Origin: Apus apus
Taxonomy: Eukaryota > Chordata > Aves > Apodiformes > Apodidae
Reading direction: 5' to 3'
Assembly (NCBI RefSeq): GCF_020740795.1
Contig: NC_067304.1
Span: 1,850,056-1,914,055, forward strand
Length of the DNA stretch: 64,000 nt
Part shown: positions 21,238 to 34,939 of the stretch, one piece after another
Layout of the letters: every line of letters starts with the position of its first letter
Numbering within the stretch: the stretch's first letter is position 1
The notes under the pieces: generated by a model
Told to the model about the DNA's origin: nothing
The model's input: the letters and a program-made list of their open reading frames with translations, nothing else
Database searches by the model: none
Program-made: the position numbers and the translations under genes

Positions 21238-24200
21238 GGCCCTGATCTTCTCTATCCCCAACCCTTCCTACTCCTCCACACAGCCCCTCCAGCGTGTGCC
21301 AGGTGCTATGGGATACAGCCTTAGCCAGCCCTGTTGTTAATTTTTAAATTAGATCTTTGTTTCTAGGTGATTTATTTCCCCCTCCCCCCCCCCCATCTAT
21401 TATTTTATTTTTGTTCCTGTTATTACATTTTTCTATCAAGTTAGAAGCCAGAAAGGTTGGTTAGTGTGACTAGGAATGTTTTGAGAATCCCTCATCAGTG
21501 GGGATGCAGGGAGGCAAGGCCTGCTTTGATTTACAAAAAAAAAAAACAACTAGAAAAGAGAGAAAAAAATAACAAACTGGGGGGGAGGGAGGGGAAGAAA
21601 GTGGGAAGAAACTCCCACCTTCTTCGTTTTGATTCGTGTCCTTTTTTCATTTCATTGTATTTTAAAGCAAGTTGAATAGCTCATCCTCAGTAAGAGTTCC
21701 AGAAAACCTAAAAAGACCAGATTGAAAGCACTCAAATAGTCGAAATGGAAAACCACAGCCTAACTGGTGTCAACTGGTGGTTCGGGTCCTGGAAATTCCT
21801 GATCCCTCAGGAGCCTGCAGGTTTTCCCTGGGAGTTGCATGGCTCAGGGTTTGGTGTCTTTTCAGGTGAGCAGCACCTGCTCCTCGGGTACACTGCAGAA
21901 CATGGAATTCCTTGTCTTGGGTGGTTGGTAGAATTCTCCTCCAGCCCTTCCTAAATGCATGCACTGAAAGTTGGCTTTTTATTATATTTTTTTTTAACAG
22001 GTGTATTTCCCTCCCCCCCTCCCAGTTCTGTTGTATCCCATATCTGCACTTTTTTTTTTGGGTTTGTAGCAGTGACAATGTTTTGGTAAATAGCTGAGGA
22101 CTTTGTTACAAACCATGAATGTCTTGTGCTTACTCTGGTGTGCAGGAAAACCAGGAGGTGCTTTCAGAAGAACTTTATTGTGTTTTTGGGGTTTTGCCTA
22201 CCTTTTAATTTCTTGTCTTTCAAAGAGTTGCTGGTACAGTGGGGTCTGGTTCCACTGGGCAAGTGTGCTTCTCTCCAGAGATGGTTTTAATTCTGTGATC
22301 ATTTAATTACATGCAAGTTCTCATTAACTTTTTACCTCTTTGTTAATAGCAAGGAACTGCTGGGGACTTTTCAGGTACAGTGAAGTGGGCATTACATGAG
22401 GTTTATTATCTCTTGAAAGGCATCTGGAGTCAAGTGGTTTTTAGCATCTTGGGAAAGGATTAAAAGCTCTCCAAGATGCTGAGCTTTGAGCTTTTGTTCC
22501 TGGGATTCTAGGAAGAGAACAGTTTGCTTTTTTTTTCAAAGAGCTTAGTTCCTTTTTCTCTGGTTTCCCCACTCATGGGGTGCTGTTCTCCAGCTGTCTT
22601 GGCCACCTTGCTAATCCAGGCATGAGGAGGGAAGAAGGGATCTAAATCCCTGTTGTTTTAACAACCCAAAGGATGTTGCAGCTTCTCAGCTGAAGTGTAA
22701 ATCTGACTGTATCTCTCTGCAGGCCCCCCCCAAAAAGTAACTTTGCACTTAAACCCAGAATGTAGCCTTGCACTTAACCACGTGTTCAGAGACTTGGGTG
22801 AGACTCAATCCTCCACTCTGTTCCTGGGGCAGTTGTTAAAGACAAGTTGATTTCTGTCCCAAAAATTGAGGTCAAAATGGGGAATGTAGGTGAAGGAGGA
22901 AATGATTTGAATGTATTTGATGGGCACAGCAGCTCTGAAGTGTGACTGCACGTGCTCGAGACTGATTTCTCTACTACCACTTTCCTGAGCCACTTGTCAG
23001 AGAGTGCTTTTGGGTTCAGTGGGGTTTGGTTTCCTTTCCTTGATGGAAGGAGTAGGATCCCAGGGAGCTGAGAGCTTCAGTGTGGCAGCAGATCTTGGAA
23101 ACAGGTTCTGATTTTATAGCTGCTTTCGAAATGGAAATGGTCAAACCTCATTTAATGCTCTTCAATGTTTGAGGGGAAAATCCAGGATTTCTGGGTTGTT
23201 GTCCTTCAGTGTGAATGTAATAGATGGCAGAATCCAGCTGTTCAGCTTACTATTAACAACGAGGAGGTTTCCAAATGACACCAAGAACTCTTCTGTTTGA
23301 AAAGCTGCAACGTATTTACCACTGATTGCAAAGAATGTTGGAATTCTAGCAGGTGTCTGTTATGTCTCAGCGGGTGATCAACACTGCTGCCAACCCCCTG
23401 GAGGTGCTGCTCACACTTGGAGTGAGTTTTCCTCTTGCATCTGGCACGGGTCACTTGCAAGCACAGAGTTGGAAAGGAAAAAAAAAACACTTGAACCACT
23501 GAGGAATCCTTCAAATTTGCCCTAAACCAAAAAGCAAAAGAAGCACGAAGGTTGGTGGTGTCCAACACTTCTGGCTGAGGACAGTGTTTGTTTTGCTGAT
23601 GCACAGTAGGCACCTGGGTTTTTAAACCCCATAAAACTTGGTGTCAGCTGTTAAAGCCAACTCAGTGGGAGAATCCTTTGGGAATGGAAGGAGTATCCTG
23701 GTGCAATTCCATTTTCCCCTGTCAAACAGCAGTGGTGACACCTGCCGTGGGCCTTGGTGAGTCCAACTTGTGCTGCCCTGGAGGGCAAGAAGGAGCAGGC
23801 CAGGTTTTCTGGTTCCTTATTTCATGGAATACCTGCTTCTTGAAGTCTGGTTTCTTTGTGGTTGCTGCTCTGTTTTGTAAGCAAGGATTTTAAACACCCT
23901 TTGAGGGTTCTTAATGTCAAACCATACTTGACTGGCAACATTGAGGGTGGTTTGTTTTTTTTTGCTGGCACTTAAACTCACGTGCGGACATCAGGGCTGG
24001 GCTTTGCTCAGAGGCTCTGGAGACTGCACCCCTGGAGTAAATGTCCACTAAAAGTTGTCTTGAAGGCGAGGAGATGTCCCCTGTGTGGTACCACCTCTGT
24101 GTAGAGCAAAGCAGATGTAGCAGGTTGGAGCTCTCTGGTTTTTCAGGGTTTCTCGACAGTTTTGTGCAGCTGATGTTCTGAGATTTCACGAGGTTGTTGA

Positions 24201-26660
24201 ACTGGGGGTGGGGAGGGGGGAAAGGATGTCCTTTTCCTTCATCATTTCACAGTCGTGCTTTATGCTTTGGGGAAAGAACCTCAAATGACTCATACTTTTT
24301 TTTTTTTTTTCAGTTTTCAGTTGTGTTGTTTTAATTGGATACTTGATGCAACTTCCTTGGCTGCCGGCCCAGTCCGCTCACAGGGGCAGGGGTGTGAACA
24401 TTAAGTTTACCCTCAACTCCAGAAGCTTCAAGCTCCTGGGTTACAAATACCTTGTAAGCATCCTAAAGAGAGGAGGGCTCGATGTGCCAGGCAGATAAAT
24501 CTTACCCTCTCTCCTTTTTTTTTTTTTTAATTATTTTTTTGTTACATTGAAATGTTTTTGGTGACAACTTGCTCAGCCCCCCATGGCGGGTGGAGAAGAG
24601 AGTTTTTGATTCCTTACCTTGGTTTGAGGAACCACCTGGTTGATGGTGACTGAGGTGAAAGGCCTTAAGTATTAACAAAGAGGAGGGGATGGAAATGGCC
24701 AAGGCAGGTTTTCAAAACTCTGGAGGACTCAGGGAAAAAAAAAAAAAAAAAAATGGCTTGGGAAATTGTCATTCCTGGCTTTAAGAAAAAAAGAAAACAA
24801 AACAGTGTTGAGGGCAGCACTCCTGGGGAGTCTGCTGTGTTCCTGTTGAGCAGAAACAAGAGTGGAAGAGATGTTTGCCATGAGACTGGAGAGCTTTTGG
24901 GGTTCTTTCCCCTTTGTCTCCCCCCTTTTTTTCAATTGCTTCCTGCAGATAGCACCCAAGGAGAGCTATCCCAGTGATTTATAATCTGAATGATGAGGTG
25001 ATCTTTGTTTTGGTATTAGGCTTCGAGCCGACCTGTCTGGTTCGGAGAATGGTGAATGGAATATTCAACTTCATGCAGTTTTGATTGTGTGAAAATGGTG
25101 GATGAGAAGTATGACTTGAAGAGTAACCATTGCTAAGAGTTCTTTTCCGTGTGTCTTTGATTTGACCTTTAAGATTGGAGTTGGCTGCTGTTAGAGCGAT
25201 GCAAAATGAGAGCAAAAGAGAGACGTGGAACACTACATTTCACCTTTTTGTTGCTAAGTTGCCTTCAGGAAATAGTCTCTGAGGGGAGTCAACTGAATTA
25301 TCAGGAATTCAGTTGGTTTTTCTCACGGTTAATGATTTTCATGCGTCCCATGAACTGTTACTGAAAGTTGAATAATCATCAGTACTGTAAGCCTGGTTAA
25401 ACCTTGGTCCAAAAAAAAAGAAGCACTACTTGTTATACCTAGAAGGTGATTTCATTTCAAGGTTTGGTGCCCAAGGGTGGTATTGGTGCTTTTGGAAGTC
25501 CAAGGAGAATATTCAGAAAGGCCTTTGGAGCTCTTTATGTTCATCTGTATAGTGTAGGGAGGGGGAAAAGCAAAGCAAACCAAAATGTGTTGTCTGCATT
25601 TGTATTGAAATAACATTTTCTTTCCTCCTGCAAGCGACGCTGGTGGGACTGCAGAAGACAACCAACATGGCATCCCAAGCTCTAATGGACCTTTGGGAAG
25701 AGAAGCTGTGGCTTATGTGGAATTTCCATGGGCCCCTTGATGGAAGAAAGCTTATCTGTTTAGTATTTGTGCATTTTACTAAAATGGCAGCTTTAAAAAA
25801 AAAAAAAAGTTGTGTATCTGCTATTGTGATGCCAATGCCCGTGTTTTAAGTGGAAAAAAAAATGACCTCTTTGCTTTGTGCTGTGTACACAAGATTGCTG
25901 GAAAAGTAAAGGAATACCCTTTTTATGGCTCACACAGCTTGAAAGTAGCTGTCACTCAAAACATGCGCTCACAGTTGAGCTGATTTTGTTTCATTCTAAA
26001 TAAATTGTTTCTTTTGAGGAAAAATGGTTTTTCTGCCTGGGAGTGAATTGACGACAAACGTTTGAGCCCCGGTGCGTGCGGCCCGAGGGGGCTCCTTGCT
26101 GCTGCTGCTCAACCTTTGAGCTGCTGGTTTGTTGGGTCTTGAGCCAAGAAGCAGGGAGAACCGACACTTTGGCCTTGACCGAGCCTGTTGTACCAAAACC
26201 AGAAGAAAATCTAGTTTGATTTTGCTGGCTGTGACCTCCCCTCACCCCCTACACTTTGCTCGCGGTGACGATGTGGGGGTCACTTTGCTGCTTTTCACTC
26301 CTCACCTTGACGGGGAAGCCGTGCTGATGCTGGCATCCAAGAAGCAGGGAACCCACCACCCTGCATCTCAGAACGGTGTAGACATCTGGGGCTTCGCTGG
26401 TTGGAAGAGCTGGAGTTTCCTGAATTTTATGTTCCTGATTTATTTCGTTCACCCAAAGCGTTTGGCTTTAGTTTCGATTATTTATTTGTCGTTCTTTTTT
26501 TTGTTTGGTTGGCTTTTAATTTCGAAGACCAGAGTTTGAAAGTTGCTTTTGAACTTATATAAAAAAAAAAAAAACACAAAACCAATCACCTTGGCACCAA
26601 ATTGCCAAAAGAAAGAGAGTCCTTTAAAAGTGTTTTAAATGCTGTTAATAAAACCTTTCC
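21238..26660 (+). other. RBM15 3' region, probable 3' UTR or intron plus terminal exon
   Basis: About 5.4 kb that is AT-richer than its flanks, contains no CR1 and has no credible new coding frame. AATAAA signals occur at 25999-26004 and 26647-26652. In mammals RBM15 has a second and third exon downstream that can replace the last residues. I did not find a match to that tail. Long T and A tracts at 24298-24313, 24519-24530, 24736-24753 and 26561-26574 are typical of transcribed 3' sequence. The assignment is inferred from position and composition. Confidence 0.5.
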
Positions 26661-29600
26661 TGACACGCACCAGGAGCTCCTCCACCTCCGGGTGCTTTTC
26701 AGCACTGCTGGGGTTAGTGCTGGATGGATGAAGAGTTCCTGACAGCTAGAGTTGGTAATTTAAAACCTTTGCGTGGTGTTTCAGTGCCTTATTTTGACCA
26801 GTTTGGAAGCCAAATGGTTCCACACGTCTCGGATGTGCATGCACCCTGCTCGCGTCCCGGGTCCGGCTGCATGTCCCGCTTGCAGTCGCCTCCCCGTTGT
26901 AGTGAGAGGAGAAAAAAAAAATGTAATGGAGGCCAAAAAAAGAGTAATAACGGAGGCGACCCGAAAAAAAAAAAAAGTGGTGTGCTGTAATTGCTGCATT
27001 CTCCTGTCTCGGGGGCTCCTGAGCTGTGGAAAGCTGGTCCCGTGCAGGAGTTACAACTCCACGGTTGCTGCAGGAAACGTCGGGGCTCGTTGGACGGCGG
27101 GGAGAGGAAGGTGACGCTGCTTCATCGTTGGCTTCAGAAACCTCTGGTGTTTGTGCTGTGCTGGGCTGGTAGAATGAATGTGACGTGCAGATTGAAGACA
27201 CCTTGAGAAATTCAAGCTTGCCCTGGTTGCCTTGACATCCTTTTTAAGCTGCTGTGGAGAAGGATCCTAGCGCTGGCCTGCAGGATTCTGGCTAGGCTGC
27301 AGGTGCCTGTCACCCAAAGGATGCCACCGTTGTGCTCTGCAAGGTGCTTGTTCCTGGGGCAACGAGCTGTGTAAATCCCTCCAGCAGGTAAGGGGGTTGG
27401 TGAGGTTGAACTGAATTGTGATGTGAAACCAGATGATTTTTGTCATTCGCCTTCTTATTCGTTGGTTTGTTTCCACCTTACTGACTTACTAATGTGTTGG
27501 CTTTGGTGAACGTGCTGCTCCAGGGGTGGGAAAGAAGGAGCAAACTCTTGGGTTTGGCTTCTGGGTTTGTTTTGGGGGTTCCTGTTGCTGAACAGGAGGT
27601 TTCTCGGCCTGCCTGGGGCAAGGTGTGTGGGGAAAAGGACAGGTTTTCAGCTTGGCAAGCTAGAGCTGTTATTTTGACCTCATGAACTGCTTGAATTAAC
27701 GCTGCTTTTAATTAACATGGGACATTATTTGTTGATGTTGGCGGGGAGAGTCAGGCCAATGACCAGGCAGAGCTACCCATGTGTTGATGGGATGTTGGTG
27801 TGTTTACATGAAGCTGCTTATTGTAAACGGGAACAATTGTAGATCTTGCTGGTCGTGAGGGGAGGGAACTGGGGAGGGAAGACTCTTGAGAGGCCTTTTG
27901 TTCCAGAAGCTGGTGTATGTAGTTAAAATTTGTATTTTTGCAATGTGTTTCATGTTCTGTTGTGCTGTGACCTCTCAATCTGGGGTATAATTGTTGTACA
28001 GAGGGTTTGGGGCTGGTAGTCAGAATGGGAGGTGTGTTTTGAACCTCTGACTTGGCTGGGTGGTTGATGCCACCAGGAGATGTGGGATCTGGGAGCGTAA
28101 CCCAACTCAAGGAGGTGGTTTTGAGGAGCTGGTTCACTGCTCAGGTGGTTACCCGGGTGTGGGTCTCAGGCCTTGGGTTCTCTCTCACTTTTTGGACGTG
28201 CTTTGACTTGTGTTATGGCCAACAGGGCCATTGGTGGCTGTTCCAGAAGAGCTCTGACTCAGCTTTATTGGAGATGGGAGGTTGTTCCCTGTCTCCTTTC
28301 CATTATCTATTCATTCCAGAGAGCTGGAGGTGTGGTGGGATGTGGTGGGGGATGATTCTCCCATGGTTGCTTTGGAGTAATGAGTTGGTTTCCACGTGCT
28401 GGCTCTGGCCATGCCTTCTGGATTGCTTCAGCTGCCAGGTGAAGCCAGACTTTGGTTCAGACGAGTCTCCTGGAAGGGTTAAGTGCTCTATATGCATCAT
28501 ATTAATTAGGCTAATGAGACTTCTGGGGAAAGTGGATTTATAAAGAGAGCCATTTAATGAGCTGCACTGCAGCAGAAAGCAATTTGAGTGGATTAGACGG
28601 GGAACCAGATACTGGAATTCACACATCTTGTTTTGGTTTTAGAATTGTGCTTTTACCAGCTGCAGCTGAATTAATAAGTAAGTTGAAAGCATCAGATGGC
28701 CCAGATTCTGCTCCTTGCTAATAACAAGCTTACGTTGGCCTCGTGCTGCTGGTTTACTATGAAATGGCAAATGCTCTTGGAGGACACGGGTCCTGGTTTC
28801 TGGGGGTGTCCCATCAGGCAAGGTGTCTGCAGAAAGGGCAGGGAGAGAAGTGGGAAGTGGCCTGGGCTGATGGCTTTGTGATTCCTCTTGTGTTTCCCCT
28901 CAGGCATTGTTCAGGAGCTGCGTGCCTGTGTTTAATTAGAGGTGGCTTGAGAAGTGGGTGAAGGAAAGTCTTAAGGCAGAATAAGCTGCTGAAGGACTCG
29001 GTCAGGAGGGCTGGGTTATCTGTGCTGATTAACAAGAGCCTCTGGTGTTCATCCCATTTGTTCATGTGCTGATGGAGTTGAGGAGCTTCTAGCAGGAGCA
29101 GAGGATGTGTCTGTGGTGGCACAAAGCTCTGCTGTTTTGTCAGCCCTTTGTGTCCTGCTCCATTCGCTGAGTGGGGTTGAGGAGTGGGGGTGTGGACGCT
29201 GGCAGACACGCTGGTGTTGCTGTGGGTGGATATGAGTTGTCATCTCCCAGCCCAGCTCCTCTGTTTCTGGGTTGGAGCTCCTGTGTGTCGTCCTGGGAGT
29301 GAGATGGGTTGTGGCTGCATGTGGTTGGCTTCCACAGATGAGCTGCAGGTCAGTTGTGGGTAATGGATCTTTCATCTACTGAGCTCCCTGCATTGACCTT
29401 CATACCTAGGTCTGCAATCGGAGCTGGAGATGGGTCTGTAGATTTTAGCTATCTTCAGTATTTCCTGTCCCCAGATCCAGTGATAGGTCAGCCTGGCTTT
29501 TAGCAACGTGCACAACTTCATCCCACCTCCTGCCCTGAGCTGGCACTTCTCCCTGTCATTTCTGCCATTTGTAGCAAGGGAGCACTTGGATCCTTCAGGA

Positions 29601-30028
29601 TGTATCTCCTTTCCTATCCAAGTGCTGTGGCTCAAGCCCCCCCAAATTAAACATGTTAGGTACTCCTGAGGACACACGTAGGGTGCAGAAGGTTTGAGAG
29701 TCAAGGGAAACCACTGAGGTCTCCTGAGGGTTGTTGTGAAGTTCTTGTTGCCATTTGAGGGAAGTTGTGCTGTGGTCCATGGTGGTGTTGGCAGCCTGCC
29801 CATCCAAGGGGCTACCTCTGGTGGTTGCCCACAGGCCAGCCTCAGGGGCTTCAGGTCAACCCAGCACTGTGGCCAGCCTGGGCAGAGGATTGGGGCAGGA
29901 TGAGCTCTTGGACCAACCCAGCTGTTGCTGTGGAATCTTGCAGGGAGGGCAGGGTGAGGAAGGGGATGTTGTTTCTTGTGCTGTTCCTCTTTGGTGGGTG
30001 AATGTTTCACATTTACCAGCCCAGCTTT
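26661..30028. other. CR1-free intergenic sequence downstream of RBM15
   Basis: No gene recognised on either strand. Short frames such as 28052-28543 lack any family resemblance. The stretch 28470-28600 is AT-rich and dense in TAAT and ATGCAT motifs. Confidence 0.45.
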
Positions 30029-30395
30029 CGTAGAATCCCAGACTGGTTTGGGTTGGAGGGACCTTCAGGATCATCCAGCTCCAGCCCCCTGCATGGGCAG
30101 GGACACCTCCCACCAGCCCAGGCTGCTCCAAGCCCCATCCAACCTGCCCTTCAACACTGCCAGGGATGGGGCAGCCACAGCTTCCCTGGGCAACCTGGGC
30201 CAGGCTCTCACCACCCTCACACCAAAGAATTTCCTCCTCATGTCCAACCTCAAGCTCCCTCTCCCAGTTTTCATCCATCCCCCTCATCCCATCCCTCCCT
30301 GCCCTTGTCCCAAGCCCCTCCCCAGCTTTTCTGGAGCCCCTTCAGGCACTGGAACCTGCTCCAAGGTCTCCTTGGATCCTTCTCTCCCCTGGCCT
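30029..30395 (-). mobile_element. CR1 LINE fragment, ~365 bp
   Basis: Minus-oriented main-subfamily copy. It is the first CR1 after the 15-kb gap. Confidence 0.9.
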
Positions 30396-30916
30396 TTCTT
30401 CTCTTGCACTGAGGTGTATTGGCCTCGACATGTCCCCAGATGTTTTTAACGAGTCCCTTTGCTCTTCCTCATTGCACCAGACTTGTGTCCCAGCAGCAGT
30501 TAGAAGGTGGGGAAGCTCAGTCCTGGATCCCCCATCCCTGTGACTCCCTCTCTCTCAGCCAGCGTGGCTGTATCTCCCTTTCCCTGCTTGGCCCAAGCCT
30601 TGAAGGGTTGGAAATCAATTTATTAGTGTTATATCAGTCACTGGGGTGTTATAAATACACCCTTTGCCTCTCCTGAGCCCATCCTTGCCCTATCTTGCCC
30701 ACGTGAGAAGAATCTGTAGGGGAAAGTTTTGCAAAGCTCGGTGGTGACTTAGGAGGCAAAGTCTGTTCTCTTTGGTGATGGAGACTTTGACCCATGAATT
30801 ACTACTGAAAATATCCGTGGCCACGAGCAAGAGCTCCCATCTCCTTTGTGGTTACTCCAGGCTTGGAAGCTTTTCCATCTGGGTCTTGCAGCTAAAGCAG
30901 AAACTTCTGTTTTTTC
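30396..30916. other. Intergenic sequence
   Basis: No gene recognised. Confidence 0.4.
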
Positions 30917-31130
30917 ATAGAATCATGGGATGGTTTGGGTTGGAAGGGACCTTCAAGATCATCTAGATCTACCCCCTGCATGGGCAGGGACACCTCCCAC
31001 CAGCCCAGGCTGCTCCAAGCCCCATCCAACCTGCCCTTCAACACTGCCAGGGATGGGGCAGCCACAGCTTCCCTGGGCAACCTGTTCCAGGCTCTCACCA
31101 CCCTCGTGGTGAAGAATTTCCTCCTCATAT
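30917..31130 (-). mobile_element. CR1 LINE fragment, ~215 bp
   Basis: Minus-oriented main-subfamily 3' end starting at CATAGAATCATGGG. Truncated near 31130 before a T run. Confidence 0.9.
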
Positions 31131-31292
31131 CTGCTTGTTTGTTTTTTTTTTCCATTGGTCTAGCTTCTAAATTCCCATTGACCTCGGTGAAAATTCTTAC
31201 ACCACCTTTAAAAGCTTTTAAAAAAAAACAACCCCTCCAAAAAATCCCCCACCAGGTCCTGTGGAACCTTCTGTCTTGCTGGAAGTGAAACT

Positions 31293-31722
31293 TTCATAGA
31301 ATCATAGAATCCTAGGGGTTGGAAGGGACCTCGAAAGACCACCCAGTCCAACCCCCCTGCCAGAGCAGGGGCACCCAGGGCACATCACACAGGAACGTGT
31401 CCAGGGGGGTTGGAATGTCTCCAGAGAAGGAGACTCCACAGCCTCTCTGGGCAGCCTGGCCCAGGGCTCTGTCACTCTCACAGTAAAAAAAATTTTTCTG
31501 ATATTGACCTTAAACCTCCTGTGCTCCAATTTGTATCCATGACTCCTTGTCCTATCACTGGTCACCACTGAAAAAAGCTTAACTCCATCTTCTTGACACT
31601 CACCCTTTACGTATTTGTAAACATTGATGAGGTCGCCCCTCAGTCTCCTTTTCTCCAAGCTCAAGAGCCCCAGCTCCCTCAGCCTCTCCTCATCAGGGAG
31701 ATGTTCCACTCCCTTCAGCATC
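31293..31722 (-). mobile_element. CR1 LINE fragment, ~430 bp
   Basis: Minus-oriented copy of the same subfamily as 611-1560, with two terminal ATAGAATC units at 31293-31311. The minus strand reads the ORF2 C-terminus from [20 protein letters not shown] onward. Confidence 0.92.
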
Positions 31723-33734
31723 TTTCATCCAGGCTTTGCTGAATTTCAGCCTGTGGTGTCTCTGCCTCACCAGGGAGGCTGTGGGATGAGTTCCAGGCAG
31801 GGAGGGAAACGAGCACCAAGAGAAAATAAAACTCAAGCCGAGTGTTCCTGTTATCACCAAGTGTGAGGGCAAGTAAACAGCCCAAACCACACGTGGTATC
31901 TGCCAAAGAAGGGGGTGAAGGAAGAGCAGCCTTGCTTCCTGTGGCTGGAAGGCTCTTTTGTCACATCCTTACTCTGCTCTTTTCAGTTGCTTTTTGTTTT
32001 CTTCCCGTGGCTTAGGGGGAAGAGCAGAAGGCTCAGGAGTTCCTTGCTGGGGGTGGGTTGTGTGGCAGCACCCAAAAACCAGAGCTGTGCCTGGCATGAC
32101 TGGGAAAAAAGCTGCTTGTTCTCCTTTCAAATCTGAATTATGTTGGGTTTTTTCTCCCCTTCCCTGCTTAATGAGTGTCCTGGGAAACTGGTGTGTCCAG
32201 CAACTGAGGTGCCAAGAAAAGGTCAACGTGAAAGCCCCAGGTGATGGGGTAAACCCCTCACCCTGGTCTCAGACCTTCCCCGTGGCTGTGTGATTTCTGC
32301 CCAGTTCCCTGAGCTCATCCCAGTTGGGAGAAGCAGCTGGAACCATTCCAGCCCAGCCCTTGGAGTGGATTTCATAGTGAGATAAAGATCGTTGCCTGTT
32401 CCGTGATAAACCCCAGGATCTGCAGTTGGTGCCTGGGTCTGTCAGCACGAGAGGAGCAGAGGGACAGTCCCCAGCCTTGGTTATTAGTAGATTTATTTAT
32501 TTTTTTAATTGAGAAGAGAGGCTGACCGTGGGGAGTGTGAAGCAGGGGGGTTTCTTTTGTGTGCTGAGGAAGGGCTAAATCCACGATTGAAATGCTCTAC
32601 CCTCACTTTTGACTCTGAGCAGGTTCCCACAACTAGAGAGTGAGGAAGGGGAACCTGCAGCTGATGGCCAGGGCCCCCCGAGGGGGGCACCATGTCTGTG
32701 TAAACTAAGAACACAAAATAATTCCAGTGTGGGTTCAGCACTTGATGTGAACTCTGATTGCACCGACTCCTGTAGCTTGGATAGCCCCGGGTCTTAGCAG
32801 CTTTTTGTCCTGGCTTATGACAAATCATTGGAAGTGGGGATTATGATCCCACAGGTGCTCATCCCGTACATCAATCCTGCCAAAGTACCCGGCATGGGTG
32901 CTGGCAGCAGGTCCCAGAGGGTGACACAGGGTGACCAGACTCTTCTGGACAGGGCTGAGGTGGCAGCAGGAGCCTGGAGTTCTTGTGTCCCTTCATCCTC
33001 CCTTTTCAGCTGGAGCTCTGGCTCCTGGCATTATACCTGGGAATAAATCACGGAATAATGACAGGGAAGTCCTTTTTTTCCTCCCCTTCATGAAGTTCCA
33101 GCAGCCTTGCAGCCAAGTTGGACGAAACAAACCCAGGAATAAACTAATCTGCAGCTGCAGTGTCTTGTTGGAGAAGCCAAGGCCTTGTTTTCTTCTCCCT
33201 TTCTTACCCTTTCCAGGGTCAAATGAATCAGGATTCGAGGGAACCAATCCCCTCTCCATCAGTGGTCAGAAAACTTTTTATCTAAATAAAGTAGTGTTGT
33301 TTTGTGGTTTTTTTCCAAAGAGTTCTTGTGGGGATACAGGGAGAACTGGAAGCTGGTTCCTTGGGCTTCTTGTCCAAACCTTTAGTGCTGGGGAGCTTTG
33401 TTGCTGTGTCTTCTGGAGAGGTGTTGAGATGTTTCTCTGAGCCATCTTCCTGGGGTGAATTTTAGGAAGGTTCTCAGGCTGAGGAACCTTTGGTCAAGTG
33501 CTTCCAAGTGGGATTTCTCATCCAGGTTCAAGTGCAGAGCAGCCTGTTGTATCTCCAGGCGCCGTGGGTGGAAAGGGTGAGCGTGGGGCAGGGAAGTGTT
33601 CCATCAAGTGGCTCCAGATAAAGTGCTGAGGTCGTTGTTAGTGTTACAAGTGTTTCCTTCATTCTTCAGAAGGTGAATTGTGTTCCCAGAAAGGTCTCTA
33701 GAAGGTTGGAGTGAGGTCTCCCTACTAACAAGCA
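31723..33734. other. Intergenic sequence
   Basis: About 2 kb between RBM15 and SLC16A4 with no repeat or gene recognised. Confidence 0.4.
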
Positions 33735-33996
33735 ACAGGACAAGAGGAAAATGGGCTCAAGTTGCACCAGGGAAGGTTTGGATTGGATGTTAGGAGAAGC
33801 TTCTTCACTGAAAGGGGTTATTGAGCATCGAGGCTGCCCAGGGAGGTGGTTGAACCCTCATCCCTGGAGGTGTTTCAAAGCCATGGAGATGTGGTGCTGA
33901 GGGACCTGGTTTAGCTCTGGCCTGGGCAGAGTTGGGTTAAGGGTTGGACTGGATGATGTGAAAGGCCTTTTCCACCCAGCAGGGTTCTGTGATATG
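33735..33996 (+). mobile_element. CR1 LINE fragment, older subfamily
   Basis: Plus-oriented CR1 3' end with the tail GGTTGGACTGGATGATGTGA and GGTTCTGTGAT at about 33985. It is more diverged than the main group and is the same type as the element at 52740-53435. Confidence 0.8.
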
Positions 33997-34939
33997 GTTA
34001 GAAGCTTCTTTCCAACCCAGAGCCAGGGCAGAGCTGCTGCTCGAGAGGCACAGGCAGGTTGGAAGGCACCAGGGAATCCAGCAGAGGTGCTTCCCAGGAT
34101 GGAGGAGAACTGGGAGGGCATCCCATTTAACCAACCACTCCCCATGCTGGAGATGATGGCACAAAGCCACTGCTGCTCCTTTGCTCCACCTTATGTTGGG
34201 CAGTTGGGCAGGGCAGCAGCACCAGGGGGTTTGGGAGTCAACCCCAGAGGTTACAGTTGCTTTTCTTTGAATTTTACATCCCAGCCAACCCTGCTTTTGC
34301 TTTTACCCGTGCAGCACGTGGTGCCCTTTTCTATCCAAAACTGCTTCTAGGAAGTTATTTGCATGATGACTTCAGTGGGATGGGGAAAAAAAAAAAACCA
34401 ACAAAGCACCTTCCTCCAGGCAGGATGTTCCCATTGTTGTGGCTGTTTGTTTCTCTAATGTGTGTGTTGTGTGGAACTTGCAAGGAAATAAATGGCTTTA
34501 GGTTTCAGAGCTGCCAGGAGAAGTAAAACATGTTCTGTGCTTCCCTTCCCAGCAAAAGGTGTGAGGAGAGAAGCAGGTCTGACCAGCAAGAGGTTGTCCT
34601 GAGAGGCTTGAAGACTCTTCTCCCACCTCCAGGCCTGATGGTAGGACTTTGCAGGGCAGCTGGGAGGACTTTCTTAGCATGGGAACTGTTTCCTTCAACC
34701 TCTTTTGGTAGATAAGAGGTGACATGGGCTACAGAAAGGTGCATGGACCCTGCAGAATTGGTTCTGGGGCAAATAGCTGACCCCATCTGTAGGGTCACAT
34801 GCTGTGGGAAATGGGAGCTTGGGGTGTAAGCACCTGGGAGACACATTTTTCTTAAAAAGGGTAAGAATTGAGGGAGTGTTGCTCTGGAGAGGATGGGGAG
34901 GACTTTTGATAAGGGTGTGTAGTGAGGGGACAAAGGGGA
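33997..34939. other. Intergenic sequence
   Basis: No gene recognised. An A run lies at 34385-34397. Confidence 0.4.

Noticed and set aside
25160-25235. Possible alternative last coding exon of RBM15 (acceptor-like AAGATTGGAGTTGG)
   Set aside because: Resemblance to the mammalian QIGVRYENKKREN tail is too weak and an in-frame stop follows quickly.
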